DNA of 23,322 nt. Origin: Hydrogenothermaceae bacterium. Its GTDB lineage: Bacteria; Aquificota; Aquificae; Hydrogenothermales; Hydrogenothermaceae. The position numbers and the translations under genes are program-made. Under the pieces are notes generated by a model. It made no database searches, was not told the origin of the DNA, and saw only the letters and a program-made list of their open reading frames with translations. The stretch's first letter is position 1. Each line of letters begins with the position of its first letter. This document shows, piece by piece, positions 6,948 through 16,922 of the stretch. The stretch is from assembly GCA_026984415.1 (NCBI GenBank), contig JALSSE010000027.1, positions 1-23,322 of the forward strand. The letters run 5' to 3'.

Positions 6948-7562
6948 TTAATACATTAATTTTTTTAATTTTTCGTCTTTTATTAAGGATAAATCAAATT
7001 TATCTACTTTCTGTCTATTTGAAATAATTATACATTTTATTTTTTCTGTAGCATTATCTAAATCGTCATTAATAACTACATAATCGTACTCTTTCCACGC
7101 TGGAATTTCTTTTTTTGCAGTTTTAAGTCTTTTCTCTATTTCCTCTTCAGAATCCCCTCTTTTTTTCATCCTATTAACCAATTCATCTAAAGAAGGTGGC
7201 AGTATAAAAATTCCTATTGTCTCTGGATATTTCCTTTTAACCTGTCTCATCCCCTGAACATCAATAATAAGTAAAACATCAAAACCTTTTTCAAGCAGCT
7301 CAAAAACTTCCTTTTTTGGTGTTCCATAATAATTACCGTGGACTATTGCATGCTCTAAAAAGGCATCTTCTTTAATTAACCTTTCAAATTCTTCTTTCGT
7401 TTTAAATATGTAGTCTACCCCGTTTTTTTCATCAGGGCGGGGTTTTCTCGTCGTATAGGTTATGATTCTTTTTAAGAATGGAATTTCTTTGAGTAAGTTA
7501 TGGGCAATAGTTGTCTTGCCCCCACCAGCTGGTGCAGACAAGACGTATAAATTTCCCTTCAT
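6948..7562 (-). CDS. gmk: Guanylate kinase
   Basis: A 204-residue P-loop enzyme that phosphorylates GMP or dGMP with ATP to give GDP or dGDP. The P-loop is SAPAGGGKTT (9-18), a common variant of SGPSGAGKST. The GMP-binding region includes TYTTRKPRPDEKNGVDYIF with the expected Arg residues, followed by EHAIVHGNYYGTP. LLIIDVQGMRQVK matches the family's DVDVQG Walker-B region, and RMKKRGDSEEEIEKRL is the lid. The length is normal. The start lies 4 bases after the nuoN stop with a weak ribosome-binding site, so it is probably co-transcribed and coupled with the nuo genes. Confidence 0.95.
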   Translation of the reverse strand: MKGNLYVLSAPAGGGKTTIAHNLLKEIPFLKRIITYTTRKPRPDEKNGVDYIFKTKEEFERLIKEDAFLEHAIVHGNYYGTPKKEVFELLEKGFDVLLIIDVQGMRQVKRKYPETIGIFILPPSLDELVNRMKKRGDSEEEIEKRLKTAKKEIPAWKEYDYVVINDDLDNATEKIKCIIISNRQKVDKFDLSLIKDEKLKKLMY

Positions 7563-7566
7563 TTAT

Positions 7567-9138
7567 TTAACTACCTATTGAAGAAACTAATAATGAACTT
7601 AAAGTAGTTGAAATTTGCCAGAACTGGGTTGGATAAATACCAAGGTAAATAATAATTGCAGCCAAAATACCCATTGATAATTTTTCAGATAAAGAAATAT
7701 CAAAACTTATATTTTTTACCGGTTCGTACATATACATATTTGCAACAACTTTAAGATAATAACCTGCTGATACAATACTCATAACAATTAAGATAACAGC
7801 AAGCCACCATATATCAGAGCCAATTAATGCTAATAAAACTCCTAATTTTCCAATAAATCCAACAGTTGGAGGAATTCCTAACATTGAAAACATATAAATA
7901 AGCATTATCAGAGACATAATAGGATTTCTTCTCGCCAATCCTTTAAAGTCATCTAAATGGTTAGTCCATCCTTCAAATCTTTCAAATATAGCAAGGAAAA
8001 GTAAAGCTCCTATTGCCATAAATACGTATACCAAAGAGTAAAATATTAATGCTGCAAATCCCATACCAGTCGGAGCTGCCATAGCAGCAACTATATAACC
8101 TGTATGTGCAATAGATGAGTAAGCAAGCATTCTTTTAACATTTTTCTGCCTTAATGCTATGAAGTTTCCAACAACCATAGATAATGCAGCTAAAATTGCC
8201 CAGCCGTAAGACCAATAATCTGACAAATAAGGGAAAGCTTCTACCATAATCCTTAAAATAACGGCATATGTTACAATTTTTGACGGACCAGCAAGATATG
8301 CTGTAATTGGTGTAGGAGCTCCTTCGTAAGCATCAGGCGTCCAGAAATGTAAAGGAACAGCAGATGCTTTTAAAGCCAAACCTAAAACCAATAACAGTAA
8401 ACCAAATAAAAGCCCAATATTTACTTCTTCTGAAAATGCAGCTTTCATAACTTCGGAAAAATCAAATGTTCCTGTAGCCCCATAAATAAAAGCTATTGCA
8501 TAACTGACAATTGCTGTTCCAGTTCCACCAATTATTAAGTATTTAAAAGCTCCTTCTTTCGAAGGGTAATTTTTCCTGAAAATACCGATAAGTATATATA
8601 AGGCAATAGACATTAGCTCAAGACCAATGTAAAAGGATATCAGGTTTGGAGATGAAACAACAATCATCATTCCAAGTAAAGCAAAAATTATAAGATAATA
8701 ATACTCTCCAAAATAAGTCTTTTTCCCTTCTGCATATTTCCTAAGGTGGAAAATCACCCACATAGTTGAAATAACAAGGAAAAATTTAAAGATGAGAGAA
8801 AAAATATCAACTACGTAAAGATTGTAAAGTGTTACGTACTGTTCTAAAAAGTTAGCTATTATAAAAGAGTAAAATGGAGTATTTCTAATTTCAGGTATTG
8901 CATTAGGATTTAAAAGCATATAGAAAATACCACTTGAAATAACAAATAAGAATAAAGCTGCTGACCCTAAACCTACCATAGAAATTACAGTAATAAGCTT
9001 CCTGTTTTTACTGACCATTTCCAGTATGAAAATGGTAAAGGCTGTAATTAAAACCAGTATTTCAGGAATTAAAACCACAAAGTTAGGTACCCCTATCCCA
9101 GAAACCAGTTGTTGTATTATTGAAGTATCTGGTGTCAT
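7567..9138 (-). CDS. nuoN: NADH-quinone oxidoreductase subunit N
   Basis: A 523-residue antiporter-like membrane subunit of complex I, one of three proton-pumping modules (with NuoL and NuoM). About 14 hydrophobic helices are visible. Family features include [20 protein letters not shown], the Glu in [47 protein letters not shown] with the channel Lys, and [20 protein letters not shown]. The ATG at 9138 has a Shine-Dalgarno (GGAGG) within the last codons of nuoM, only 3 bases separating the genes. It is the last nuo gene of the cluster, followed 4 bases later by gmk. Confidence 0.96.
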   Translation of the reverse strand: MTPDTSIIQQLVSGIGVPNFVVLIPEILVLITAFTIFILEMVSKNRKLITVISMVGLGSAALFLFVISSGIFYMLLNPNAIPEIRNTPFYSFIIANFLEQYVTLYNLYVVDIFSLIFKFFLVISTMWVIFHLRKYAEGKKTYFGEYYYLIIFALLGMMIVVSSPNLISFYIGLELMSIALYILIGIFRKNYPSKEGAFKYLIIGGTGTAIVSYAIAFIYGATGTFDFSEVMKAAFSEEVNIGLLFGLLLLVLGLALKASAVPLHFWTPDAYEGAPTPITAYLAGPSKIVTYAVILRIMVEAFPYLSDYWSYGWAILAALSMVVGNFIALRQKNVKRMLAYSSIAHTGYIVAAMAAPTGMGFAALIFYSLVYVFMAIGALLFLAIFERFEGWTNHLDDFKGLARRNPIMSLIMLIYMFSMLGIPPTVGFIGKLGVLLALIGSDIWWLAVILIVMSIVSAGYYLKVVANMYMYEPVKNISFDISLSEKLSMGILAAIIIYLGIYPTQFWQISTTLSSLLVSSIGS

Positions 9139-9141
9139 TTC

Positions 9142-10650
9142 TTAGCCTCCTACAATCTTAAACAGAATAGCTTCTGAAGTTTTTTGTATTAAATTAACCC
9201 ACCATGTTGGATAAATACCAATTAAAACCATAAATATAACCAATGGTAAGAAAGATAGAAATTCTGCAGTAGTTAAATCTTTAATCTGCTTCCACTGGTG
9301 TATTTTCTTTTCAGTCAAAAGTTCTTCATCAAACATTGTCTTTCTATACAACCACAGAGTATAACCAGCACCAACTATTAAACTTAAACCAGCAAGAGCT
9401 GCAAAAGTTATACTAACTTTAAATGTTCCTAAAAGAGCTAAAAACTCTCCTACAAATCCAGATAACCCCGGTAAACCTACAGAAGCCATTGCAGAAATCA
9501 TAAATATAGTTGCAAAAACTGGAACAAATTTTGCCATTCCACCTAAATCTTTCATTTCATAAGAATGTGCCCTTTCGTAAATAAACCCTGCTGCAAGGAA
9601 TAAAGCTGCTGAAGTTAAACCGTGGGAAATCATAGTTATAATTGCACCATTTACACCTTCAACATTCAGTGCAAAAGTACCTATTGTTACAAAACCCATA
9701 TGTGAAACTGAAGAATAAGCAATAACTCTCTTTATGTGTGTCTGTGCTATCGCCATCATAGCTGTATAGATGATAGCAATCACACCTAAAGTAAACATCA
9801 CAGGTACAAAATATTCGGAAGCATTTGGGAACCACGGAAGACTAAATCTTACAAACCCGTAAGTACCCATCTTTAATAAAACTGCTGCAAGAATAACTGA
9901 ACCAGCTGTTGGAGCCTGAACGTGGGCATCAGGTAACCACGTATGGAAAGGCCACATCGGAACTTTAATAGCAAATCCGATGGCCAGTAGTAAGAAAAAT
10001 ATTACTTCCCAGTTAAAAGGAAGTCCTAAATTTACTAAATCAAAATAACTTGTAGATAATATTCCTTTAGTATAGTACTGGTAAACATACATACCAACAA
10101 CACCGATAAGCAAGAAAACAGAACCGAAGAATGTATAAATAAAGAACTTAGTAGCTGCAAATATTCTATCTGCATAACCCCAGATACCAATTATTAAAAA
10201 CATAGGGATAAGCATTGCTTCCCAGAATATATAGAAGAATACTAAATCCCATGCGACAAAAACACCAATACATGCTGCTTCAAGAACTAAAAATGCTATA
10301 AAGTATTCTTTAACCCTCTTATTTATATTTGTACTCCACACAAACGCAATTAAAAATGAAAGGGCTGTAAGCCATACCATTGTTAGCCCAAGGGCATCAA
10401 CCCCAACTTCATAATTGACACCAAACTGTGGAATCCATGTATATTTCTCATAAAACTGGATTTTATATGAAGAATAGTCGTAAATTAAGAGCATCCAGGA
10501 GGATAGAATAAAAACTATCCCAGAAATTACAATACTGATAGGTTTTGATAACTTTTCATTCACAAAAAACAGTACCGCAGCTGCTAAGAGCGGTAAAACT
10601 ATCAGTACAGTTATTATTGGAAAAGAATAAGATGAAAATTCTACTGTCAT
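9142..10650 (-). CDS. nuoM: NADH-quinone oxidoreductase subunit M
   Basis: A 502-residue antiporter-like proton-pumping subunit of the complex I membrane arm. The family signatures are FFYIFWEAMLIPMFLIIG (conserved membrane Glu), TKFFIYTFFGSVFLLIG, AIKVPMWPFHTWLPDAHVQA with the mid-channel Lys, and HIKRVIAYSSVSHMGFV. Start ATG at 10650 with an AGGGGG upstream; it follows nuoL by 16 bases. Length is typical. Confidence 0.96.
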   Translation of the reverse strand: MTVEFSSYSFPIITVLIVLPLLAAAVLFFVNEKLSKPISIVISGIVFILSSWMLLIYDYSSYKIQFYEKYTWIPQFGVNYEVGVDALGLTMVWLTALSFLIAFVWSTNINKRVKEYFIAFLVLEAACIGVFVAWDLVFFYIFWEAMLIPMFLIIGIWGYADRIFAATKFFIYTFFGSVFLLIGVVGMYVYQYYTKGILSTSYFDLVNLGLPFNWEVIFFLLLAIGFAIKVPMWPFHTWLPDAHVQAPTAGSVILAAVLLKMGTYGFVRFSLPWFPNASEYFVPVMFTLGVIAIIYTAMMAIAQTHIKRVIAYSSVSHMGFVTIGTFALNVEGVNGAIITMISHGLTSAALFLAAGFIYERAHSYEMKDLGGMAKFVPVFATIFMISAMASVGLPGLSGFVGEFLALLGTFKVSITFAALAGLSLIVGAGYTLWLYRKTMFDEELLTEKKIHQWKQIKDLTTAEFLSFLPLVIFMVLIGIYPTWWVNLIQKTSEAILFKIVGG

Positions 10651-10666
10651 TCTATCGCCCCCTACT

Positions 10667-12613
10667 TCACGTTAAAAATAAGAATAATGAAAGAAATACG
10701 AGCATACCTATAGCCATCTGTAACACGTATGCACTTATTCTTCCTGTCTGTGTTAGTTTTAAAATATCACCTGTAAACATTGAAACTTTTCCTGAACCAT
10801 GAACAACACCATCAATAACTATCTTATCTCCACCTTTCCACAACAACTTAGAGAATTTATAGTAACCGTAGGCAAATATAGCATAGTAGAAAAAGTCAAA
10901 ATACCATCTATTCCACAATAGCAGATAAATAGGTTTAAACATCTTAACAAGCCATGCAGGATCTATCCATCTTACCTGATACATTATGTAAGCAACAAAA
11001 ATACCACCTAAAGCTGTCGCCAGTGCCAGTAAACCAAGTGGAGAAGTTAAAGAGTGAACCATAAATTCCCACCACGATTCAGCAATATGGACGTGGTGAG
11101 CCCTTGATAACCCTTCTTCAACTAATATTTTTGTATCTTCATTTAAAAATTTCATACTTAACGGGTCTAAAGAAGGTCTTAAGAAGTGTGCAAAAAATTC
11201 TTTAAAAAATCCTAAAGTTGCAGCACCTGTTGCTAAAACAATTAAAGGTACAGTCATATTTGGCGGTGATTCATGAACATGTTTTCTAATATGAGGGTCT
11301 AATCTATCTCCATCTAAAAATGCAAGGAAGAACAACCTGAAAATATAGAATGCAGTTAATCCTGCACCCATCCATAAAAATGCCCATACAACCCAGTTTA
11401 TTTCATAAGCTGCCTCAATTATTGGGTCTTTACTGAAAAACCCTGCAAATGGAGGAATACCAGCAAGTGCAAGTGCACCTATTAAAAATGTACCAGCAGT
11501 AATTGGCATATATTTGGCAATCTGCCCCATTTTTTGGACATCTAATAAATGATGTAATGCAATTAAAACACTACCAGCAGCGAGGAAAAGCAACGCTTTA
11601 AATACGGCATGGGAAGCAAGGTGAAACATACCTTCTCCAAATAACCCCAACCCTTCAGCTGCAAACATGTATCCAAGCTGAGATAACGTTGAATAAGCAA
11701 TAATTCTTTTAATATCATTTTGAACAAGACCCATAGTTGCAGCAATAAATGCAGACATCGTTCCTACAAAAAGGACTGTATCTAATGCCAGGTCTGAAGC
11801 TGCAAAAACAGGCATAACTCTTGCAACCATATAAACACCAGCAGCAACCATTGTAGCTGCGTGGATTAACGCTGAAACTGGTGTAGGACCTTCCATAGCA
11901 TTTGGCAACCAAATATGGAGTGGAATCTGAGCAGATTTACCAACTGCACCACCAAATAAAAGGAGTGCAATTGCCGTTATAGTCCAGTACCCAGCTTCAG
12001 GGAGTTTATTAAATAAATCTAAATAATCTAAAGTTCCAAAAGTTACAAACGCAAGTAAAACACCAAGTAAGAAAAGCCAGTCACCTACACGGTTAACAAC
12101 AAAGGATTCAAGGGCTGCAACAGAAGCAGACCTTTTATAATGCCAGAAACCAATTAAAAGGTAAGAGGCAAGTCCAACACCTTCCCATCCAAAGAAAAGC
12201 TGGACAAGATTATCTCCTAAAGTAAGCATTAACATCATAAAAACGAATAAAGATAAATATGCAAAAAATCTTGGATATGCTGGGTCATCTTTCATATAGC
12301 CAGTTGCAAATATAAAGATAAATGTAGAAACACAGGTAACAACACATGTCATTAATGCAGATAATGGGTCCCATAAAATACTTACAGCAATTTCATAGTC
12401 CCCAATAGGCATCCATGTAAATAACTTTAAATCATAATAATTACCTGTAGTAGCAACATCTATAAAACCAATAACTGAAGCAATTGCAGATATAGCAACC
12501 CCAATAACTGCAACTATTCCAGATAGAGGTTCTTTTAAAAGCTTATACCCAAACAATCCAATTATTAAAAATGCAATTAACGGGGAAAAAGGTATGACCC
12601 ATAAATACTCCAT
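10667..12613 (-). CDS. nuoL: NADH-quinone oxidoreductase subunit L
   Basis: A 648-residue subunit at the distal end of the complex I membrane arm, with about 16 hydrophobic segments. Diagnostic stretches: QLFFGWEGVGLASYLLIGFW, FVVNRVGDWLFLLG, GKSAQIPLHIWLPNAMEGPT, VSALIHAATMVAAGVYM and DIKRIIAYSTLSQLGYMF. The C-terminal part, after about residue 450, is long enough to carry the lateral amphipathic helix and last membrane helix typical of NuoL. The ATG at 12613 has GAGGAG upstream and the gene follows nuoK by 14 bases. Confidence 0.97.
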   Translation of the reverse strand: MEYLWVIPFSPLIAFLIIGLFGYKLLKEPLSGIVAVIGVAISAIASVIGFIDVATTGNYYDLKLFTWMPIGDYEIAVSILWDPLSALMTCVVTCVSTFIFIFATGYMKDDPAYPRFFAYLSLFVFMMLMLTLGDNLVQLFFGWEGVGLASYLLIGFWHYKRSASVAALESFVVNRVGDWLFLLGVLLAFVTFGTLDYLDLFNKLPEAGYWTITAIALLLFGGAVGKSAQIPLHIWLPNAMEGPTPVSALIHAATMVAAGVYMVARVMPVFAASDLALDTVLFVGTMSAFIAATMGLVQNDIKRIIAYSTLSQLGYMFAAEGLGLFGEGMFHLASHAVFKALLFLAAGSVLIALHHLLDVQKMGQIAKYMPITAGTFLIGALALAGIPPFAGFFSKDPIIEAAYEINWVVWAFLWMGAGLTAFYIFRLFFLAFLDGDRLDPHIRKHVHESPPNMTVPLIVLATGAATLGFFKEFFAHFLRPSLDPLSMKFLNEDTKILVEEGLSRAHHVHIAESWWEFMVHSLTSPLGLLALATALGGIFVAYIMYQVRWIDPAWLVKMFKPIYLLLWNRWYFDFFYYAIFAYGYYKFSKLLWKGGDKIVIDGVVHGSGKVSMFTGDILKLTQTGRISAYVLQMAIGMLVFLSLFLFLT

Positions 12614-12627
12614 TTCACTCCTCTTCC

Positions 12628-12930
12628 TTAGTATTTTAGTTCTGTTAGTTTTTCAACATCTACGTCTTTCTTGAGCCTATAAATAGCCATTATTAATCCT
12701 AACCCAACAGCAGCTTCAGCAGCAGCTATTGTAAGTATAAAGAATACAAAAACCTGCCCTGATACATCCTGTAATTTCATATCAAAGGCAACAAAAGCAA
12801 GATTTACAGAATTTAGCATTAACTCTGTTGAAATAAGCATGGCAATTATATTCTTTCTAATGATTACACCAATTAGCCCAAGTACTAAAAGCAGACCACT
12901 TAAAGCAACATAAAATTCGTAAGGTACCAT
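12628..12930 (-). CDS. nuoK: NADH-quinone oxidoreductase subunit K
   Basis: A 100-residue membrane subunit with three helices, the usual NuoK size. The conserved Glu residues of the proton path are present in ISTELMLNSVNLAFVAF and in AAAEAAVGLGLIMAIYR. The ATG at 12930 overlaps the nuoJ stop (TAATG), with GGAGGA inside the end of nuoJ, so the two are translationally coupled. Confidence 0.96.
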   Translation of the reverse strand: MVPYEFYVALSGLLLVLGLIGVIIRKNIIAMLISTELMLNSVNLAFVAFDMKLQDVSGQVFVFFILTIAAAEAAVGLGLIMAIYRLKKDVDVEKLTELKY

Positions 12931-13460
12931 TATTTAACTTCCTCCTCATCCATTGCTTGTTCTTTTCTTCCTAAAACAATTGCCCCAATCATTGCAACAA
13001 GCAAAATCAAAGAAGCAACTTCAAAAGGAAACAGGTATTTACTAAAAAGTATTGTTGATACAGCTTTTACATTTCCAACTTCACTTAAAACCTCTGGTGT
13101 AAATATCCCTGTATTGGAAGCCCATGCTCCATAAATAGAAACGTAAGCAAGTTCAAGGAAAAGTAAAAATCCAACAGGAATTGATAAAAGCATATATTTT
13201 GGGTCAATAGCCTGACCTTTATACTCTGGTACTGTTGAAATCACAAGAACATAAAAAACAACGATAGCAACTGCATAAATTAAAATCTGTAAAGCACCTA
13301 TAAGCTCTGCTCCCATACTAAAGAACAGACCTGAAATCATTATTAATGTTGAAATCAAAGAAAGGACAGAATAAATAATATTTCTGAAAAAAACCACTCC
13401 AAATGCTGATATAACAGCTAAAGTTGCAAAGCTCCAAAAAGCTATCACATCTAATTCCAT
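12930..13460 (-). CDS. nuoJ: NADH-quinone oxidoreductase subunit J
   Basis: A 176-residue membrane subunit with about five helices. The family features are FFRNIIYSVLSLISTLI near the N-terminus and AELIGALQILIYAVAIVVFY, the third-helix region with the pi-bulge in known structures. The C-terminus is charged and acidic. It overlaps the end of nuoI by 10 bases and shares a base with the start of nuoK. Confidence 0.95.
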   Translation of the reverse strand: MELDVIAFWSFATLAVISAFGVVFFRNIIYSVLSLISTLIMISGLFFSMGAELIGALQILIYAVAIVVFYVLVISTVPEYKGQAIDPKYMLLSIPVGFLLFLELAYVSIYGAWASNTGIFTPEVLSEVGNVKAVSTILFSKYLFPFEVASLILLVAMIGAIVLGRKEQAMDEEEVK

Positions 13461-14053
13461 TTAATTTGCCCCCATAGTTTTGTTCGAGTTTCATCATCAA
13501 TCCATATTCTATCTGGCTCTTTCAGCCTTCTTCTATCAAAATCAAATCCTCTTTCACTCATATCATCTTTATGGATTACGCACTGTTCCCTATTATCTGC
13601 TGCACTCTCATGATTATCAGTCATTATTATGCAGTCAACAGGACATGCATCAACACAAAGTCCACAGTAAAGACAGTTTAATAAATTCATATCAAAAGTT
13701 GTTACTCTTTTCTTCCCATTTGGAAGCTGGACAGCTTCTATTTTAAACAAAGTTGGCATTGGACATGCCTGTTGACACATATAACACGCAACACAACGGC
13801 TTTCACCTTCGTGTATCTCCATAAATTTTTCAAGTACCACAAAGGATGGTGGTTCATTACCATCTTTTATTCTATGGGCATGTGTACCTCTAAACCTCTT
13901 TGGAGGTGTTAATTTCTCACGTGGGTAAACAGTAGTAATTGTTTTTCTAAAAAAGTTTTTTATCGTTGTTTTCATCCCTATTAGAAAGTCTATAAAGAAG
14001 ACCTTTTCATAAGTTTTCAAAACAGGTCTTTCTACGTATTTAACCCTTACCAT
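13451..14053 (-). CDS. nuoI: NADH-quinone oxidoreductase subunit I (two 4Fe-4S clusters)
   Basis: A 200-residue ferredoxin-like subunit that carries clusters N6a and N6b and passes electrons toward NuoB. Two complete CxxCxxCxxxCP motifs are present: C87/C90/C93/C97 (CVACYMCQQACP) and C127/C130/C133/C137 (CLYCGLCVDACP). An amphipathic, basic N-terminal part (about 15-60) would sit on the membrane arm. The acidic, Arg-rich C-terminal tail is longer than in some homologues. ATG at 14053 follows the nuoH stop by one base, with AAAGGG overlapping that stop region. Confidence 0.96.
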   Translation of the reverse strand: MVRVKYVERPVLKTYEKVFFIDFLIGMKTTIKNFFRKTITTVYPREKLTPPKRFRGTHAHRIKDGNEPPSFVVLEKFMEIHEGESRCVACYMCQQACPMPTLFKIEAVQLPNGKKRVTTFDMNLLNCLYCGLCVDACPVDCIIMTDNHESAADNREQCVIHKDDMSERGFDFDRRRLKEPDRIWIDDETRTKLWGQIKWN

Positions 14054-14054
14054 T

Positions 14055-15071
14055 TTACCCTTTTATCATAATAATTATTGCTGTAATAAAAATATTAACA
14101 AACGTTAATGGCAACATAACTTTCCACGCTATTTCTGTTATCTGGTCAACCCTGTACCTTGGTAAAGTCCAGTGTATCCATAGTAATGACATGAATACAA
14201 TTCCAAGTTTTAATAAGAACCAGATGTAAGGAGATAAAGCCCCAAAAATATGTGGACCATTCCATCCACCAAAGAAGAGAATAACTGCAATAGCACTTAA
14301 CACAAATGTTGCTATATACCATTCAGCAAGTGGGAATAGCCCGAATTTCATTCCAGAATATTCAGTGTTATATCCAGAAACAAGCTCAGCTTCGGCTTCC
14401 TGAACATCAAAAGGTGTTCTTCCTGTTTCTGCTAAAATAGCAAATAAAAACACTATAAATGCTATAGGTTGGTACCATATAAAAGCTCCAAAAAATCCTT
14501 CCTGAGCTTCAACAATTTCCCTTAATGAAAAAGTTCCTGCTAACATAATGGGCCCAACTAAGGCAAATCCTAACGCCACTTCATAACCTATCAGTACCGC
14601 TGCCTTTCTTAATCCGCCAATCATCGGGTATTTACTATTAGATGCCCATCCTGCAAATATAACTCCATAGATACTGATACTACCAAAAGCAAGGGCAAGA
14701 ATTAAACCAACGTTAAGGTCTGTAATATATGGATTTATTTTAAAACCAAAAATTTCAATAGGTTCACCGAAAGGTATAACTGCTAAAATCATAATAGCTG
14801 GAACAAATGCAAGAAGAGAAGCCAAATAAAACAGAACTCTATCTACAGACTGTGGAACAATATCTTCTTTAGTTAAAACTTTTAAAGCATCAGCAATTGG
14901 CTGAAGCAATCCATGGAATCCAACATGGAGAGGTCCTGGTCTTTGCTGAACATGTCCAGCAAATTTCCTTTCAACTAAAGTCAGGTAAGCTGCAAGCAAA
15001 AACATTCCCACAATGAAAATTACTGATTTTATAGTAATCCCTAAAACAGTACCTAAAATTTCCATTTCCAC
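14055..15071 (-). CDS. nuoH: NADH-quinone oxidoreductase subunit H
   Basis: A 338-residue, eight-helix subunit that forms the quinone chamber at the join between the peripheral and membrane arms. Conserved regions are LTLVERKFAGHVQQRPGP, GLLQPIADALKVLTKED, FGSISIYGVIFAGWASNSKY, ETGRTPFDVQEAEAELVSGY (the acidic loop) and WIHWTLPRYRVDQ. The ATG at 15071 has AGAGGTGG directly upstream. The 91-base gap before it is the place where nuoEFG often sit in bacterial nuo operons; here they are absent. Confidence 0.96.
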   Translation of the reverse strand: MEMEILGTVLGITIKSVIFIVGMFLLAAYLTLVERKFAGHVQQRPGPLHVGFHGLLQPIADALKVLTKEDIVPQSVDRVLFYLASLLAFVPAIMILAVIPFGEPIEIFGFKINPYITDLNVGLILALAFGSISIYGVIFAGWASNSKYPMIGGLRKAAVLIGYEVALGFALVGPIMLAGTFSLREIVEAQEGFFGAFIWYQPIAFIVFLFAILAETGRTPFDVQEAEAELVSGYNTEYSGMKFGLFPLAEWYIATFVLSAIAVILFFGGWNGPHIFGALSPYIWFLLKLGIVFMSLLWIHWTLPRYRVDQITEIAWKVMLPLTFVNIFITAIIIMIKG

Positions 15072-15119
15072 CTCTTTTGTATATTGTTTATTAGGATTTT
15101 AAAGTATTACGGAATATTT

Positions 15120-15148
15120 ATATTACCATAACAAACTGCAAAAGTGAA
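15120..15148 (-). promoter_or_regulatory. Possible internal promoter before nuoH
   Basis: In the gap between nuoCD and nuoH the minus strand has TTCACT, 17 bases, then TAATAT, with TGG directly before the -10, which fits an extended -10 element. Each hexamer matches 4 of 6 consensus bases. It could give extra transcription of the membrane-arm genes. The region is AT-rich, so a chance match is quite possible. Confidence 0.35.
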
Positions 15149-15162
15149 ACACCGTTTGATTT

Positions 15163-16911
15163 TTATCTGTCTGTTTCCCCTACAACTGGGTCTATACTAC
15201 CAAGTAATACCACAGCATCGGCAATAGTTCTACCTTTTATAATTTCTGGAAAAATTTGCAGATTGTAAAATGCTCCAGACCTTATCCTTAATCTGTACGG
15301 TTTACCTTCTCCTTTACTTACTATATAAAAACCCAATTCTCCCCTTGGATTTTCACCAGACAAATAAATTTCCCCTTCTGGAGCCTGTTCCCCGTATATT
15401 CTTAAATTAAAATCTTTTACCATAGCTTCTATTGATATGAATGTTTCCTGTAGAGTAGGTAATACATAAGGATTATCAGTTGCTATATAATCATCATTTT
15501 CTAATGTATTTAATTTTTCAATACACTGTTTTATAATTTCAATACTCTGTCTCATTTCTTCCATTCTTACAAGGTACCTGTCGTAAGAATCCCCAACTGT
15601 TCCTAAAGGAATTTCAAAATCTACCTTATCATAAGAGTCTGTAGGCTGAAGCATCCTGATATCATAAGGAACACCGGAAGCCCTTGCCACTGCACCTGTT
15701 AGTCCGTACTGGTAAACCTGTTCTTCATTTATTATTCCTACTCCTACATTCCTTTTCTGCCATATCCTGTTTTTTGTAAGAATATCTTCGTATTCCTTTA
15801 ACTTTGAAGGGAAATCTTTTACAAAATGTTTTATAACTGGAATAGCCCCTTCAGGTAAATCAAACCTGACTCCACCTATCCGCATAAAAGAGGAATTTAG
15901 CCTTATCCCTGCTATACCTTCTATAATATCCATTATTTTTTCTCTTTCTCTAAACGTATATAAAAAGATTGTTAAAGCCCCTAAATCCAGAGCAAATGTA
16001 CCAAGCCATAAAAGATGGCTGTTTATTCTCTGGAGTTCACACATCATAGTACGAATCCATTTAGCTTTTTCTGGTGGCTCAACATTTAAAAGTTTTTCAA
16101 CTGCATTTACATAAGCCACATTACTACAAATGGCAGAGATGTAATCCATTCTATCTGTATAGGGAATAATCTGTGTGTAAGTCAAATCTTCAGATAGTTT
16201 TTCTATTCCTCTGTGCAATTGTCCTAAAATAATATCGCAATTTTTTATAACTTCCCCTTCTAAATCAAAAAGAAACCATATAGTTCCATGGGTTCCCGGA
16301 TGTAAAGGACCCCAGTTTAAGATTATCTGTGCCTGTTTTTTTTCAAATCTTGCTTTTTCTGTTCTTTCTAAATCTTCCATTGTCGGAACTTCTGTGTGAT
16401 ATGGACTGTAATCGTGACTTGGAATGTTATTCCTTTCATTAAGTGAAGGTAAATAAACTTCAGGTATTCCCTCTTTTGGAAAATCTTTTCTTAAAGGAAA
16501 ATATTTATAACCTTCCCACATAAACATTCTTACAAGGTTTTCATGCCCTTCAAAATTAACTCCAAACATATCATATGCTTCCCTTTCAGCCCATTTTGCA
16601 CCTTTCCAGAGATTTATTAAAGTAGGTAAAGAATCGTCCTCTGCCCATGTTTTTATAACTACTTTATCTTTGTTTATAGGAGAGTACAGGACATATACAC
16701 CTTGAAATCTTGGCTTATGTAAAGGATAATCAACGCATGTCATATCAATGAACATTTTGTACTCAAAATCCGGTGTTTCTTTCAGGAAAGTCAAAAATTT
16801 AATGAGGTTTTGCTTTTTTATTTCAAAGAAGTAAAGATTATTTTCAAATTTTATTTTTAAATCTGGAAATTTTTCTGTTAGTTTTTCTATTTTTTCCTTT
16901 GTCAAAGGCAA
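15163..16911 (-). CDS. nuoCD: Fused NADH-quinone oxidoreductase subunit C/D
   Basis: A 582-residue fusion of two peripheral-arm subunits of complex I. Residues 1 to about 165 are NuoC (30 kDa type), with WAEREAYDMFGVNFEGHENL. After a short linker, NuoD (49 kDa type) starts near 195 with NWGPLHPGTHG (HPxxHG at 204-209; the second His is the quinone-site His) and continues with QLHRGIEKLSED, PYTDRMDY, RINSHLLWLGT, MRIGGV and the C-terminal LGSIDPVVGETDR. The start is TTG at 16911 with AAGGGG 7 bases upstream. C/D fusions are known in E. coli and others. A long hairpin separates it from nuoB. Confidence 0.95.
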   Translation of the reverse strand: MPLTKEKIEKLTEKFPDLKIKFENNLYFFEIKKQNLIKFLTFLKETPDFEYKMFIDMTCVDYPLHKPRFQGVYVLYSPINKDKVVIKTWAEDDSLPTLINLWKGAKWAEREAYDMFGVNFEGHENLVRMFMWEGYKYFPLRKDFPKEGIPEVYLPSLNERNNIPSHDYSPYHTEVPTMEDLERTEKARFEKKQAQIILNWGPLHPGTHGTIWFLFDLEGEVIKNCDIILGQLHRGIEKLSEDLTYTQIIPYTDRMDYISAICSNVAYVNAVEKLLNVEPPEKAKWIRTMMCELQRINSHLLWLGTFALDLGALTIFLYTFREREKIMDIIEGIAGIRLNSSFMRIGGVRFDLPEGAIPVIKHFVKDFPSKLKEYEDILTKNRIWQKRNVGVGIINEEQVYQYGLTGAVARASGVPYDIRMLQPTDSYDKVDFEIPLGTVGDSYDRYLVRMEEMRQSIEIIKQCIEKLNTLENDDYIATDNPYVLPTLQETFISIEAMVKDFNLRIYGEQAPEGEIYLSGENPRGELGFYIVSKGEGKPYRLRIRSGAFYNLQIFPEIIKGRTIADAVVLLGSIDPVVGETDR

Positions 16912-16922
16912 AATAATACCCC

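Noticed and set aside
6948..7562. Missing first Gly of the P-loop in guanylate kinase as a sign of an inactive enzyme
   Set aside because: SAPxGxGKT is a common form of this loop in bacterial guanylate kinases and all other motifs are intact.
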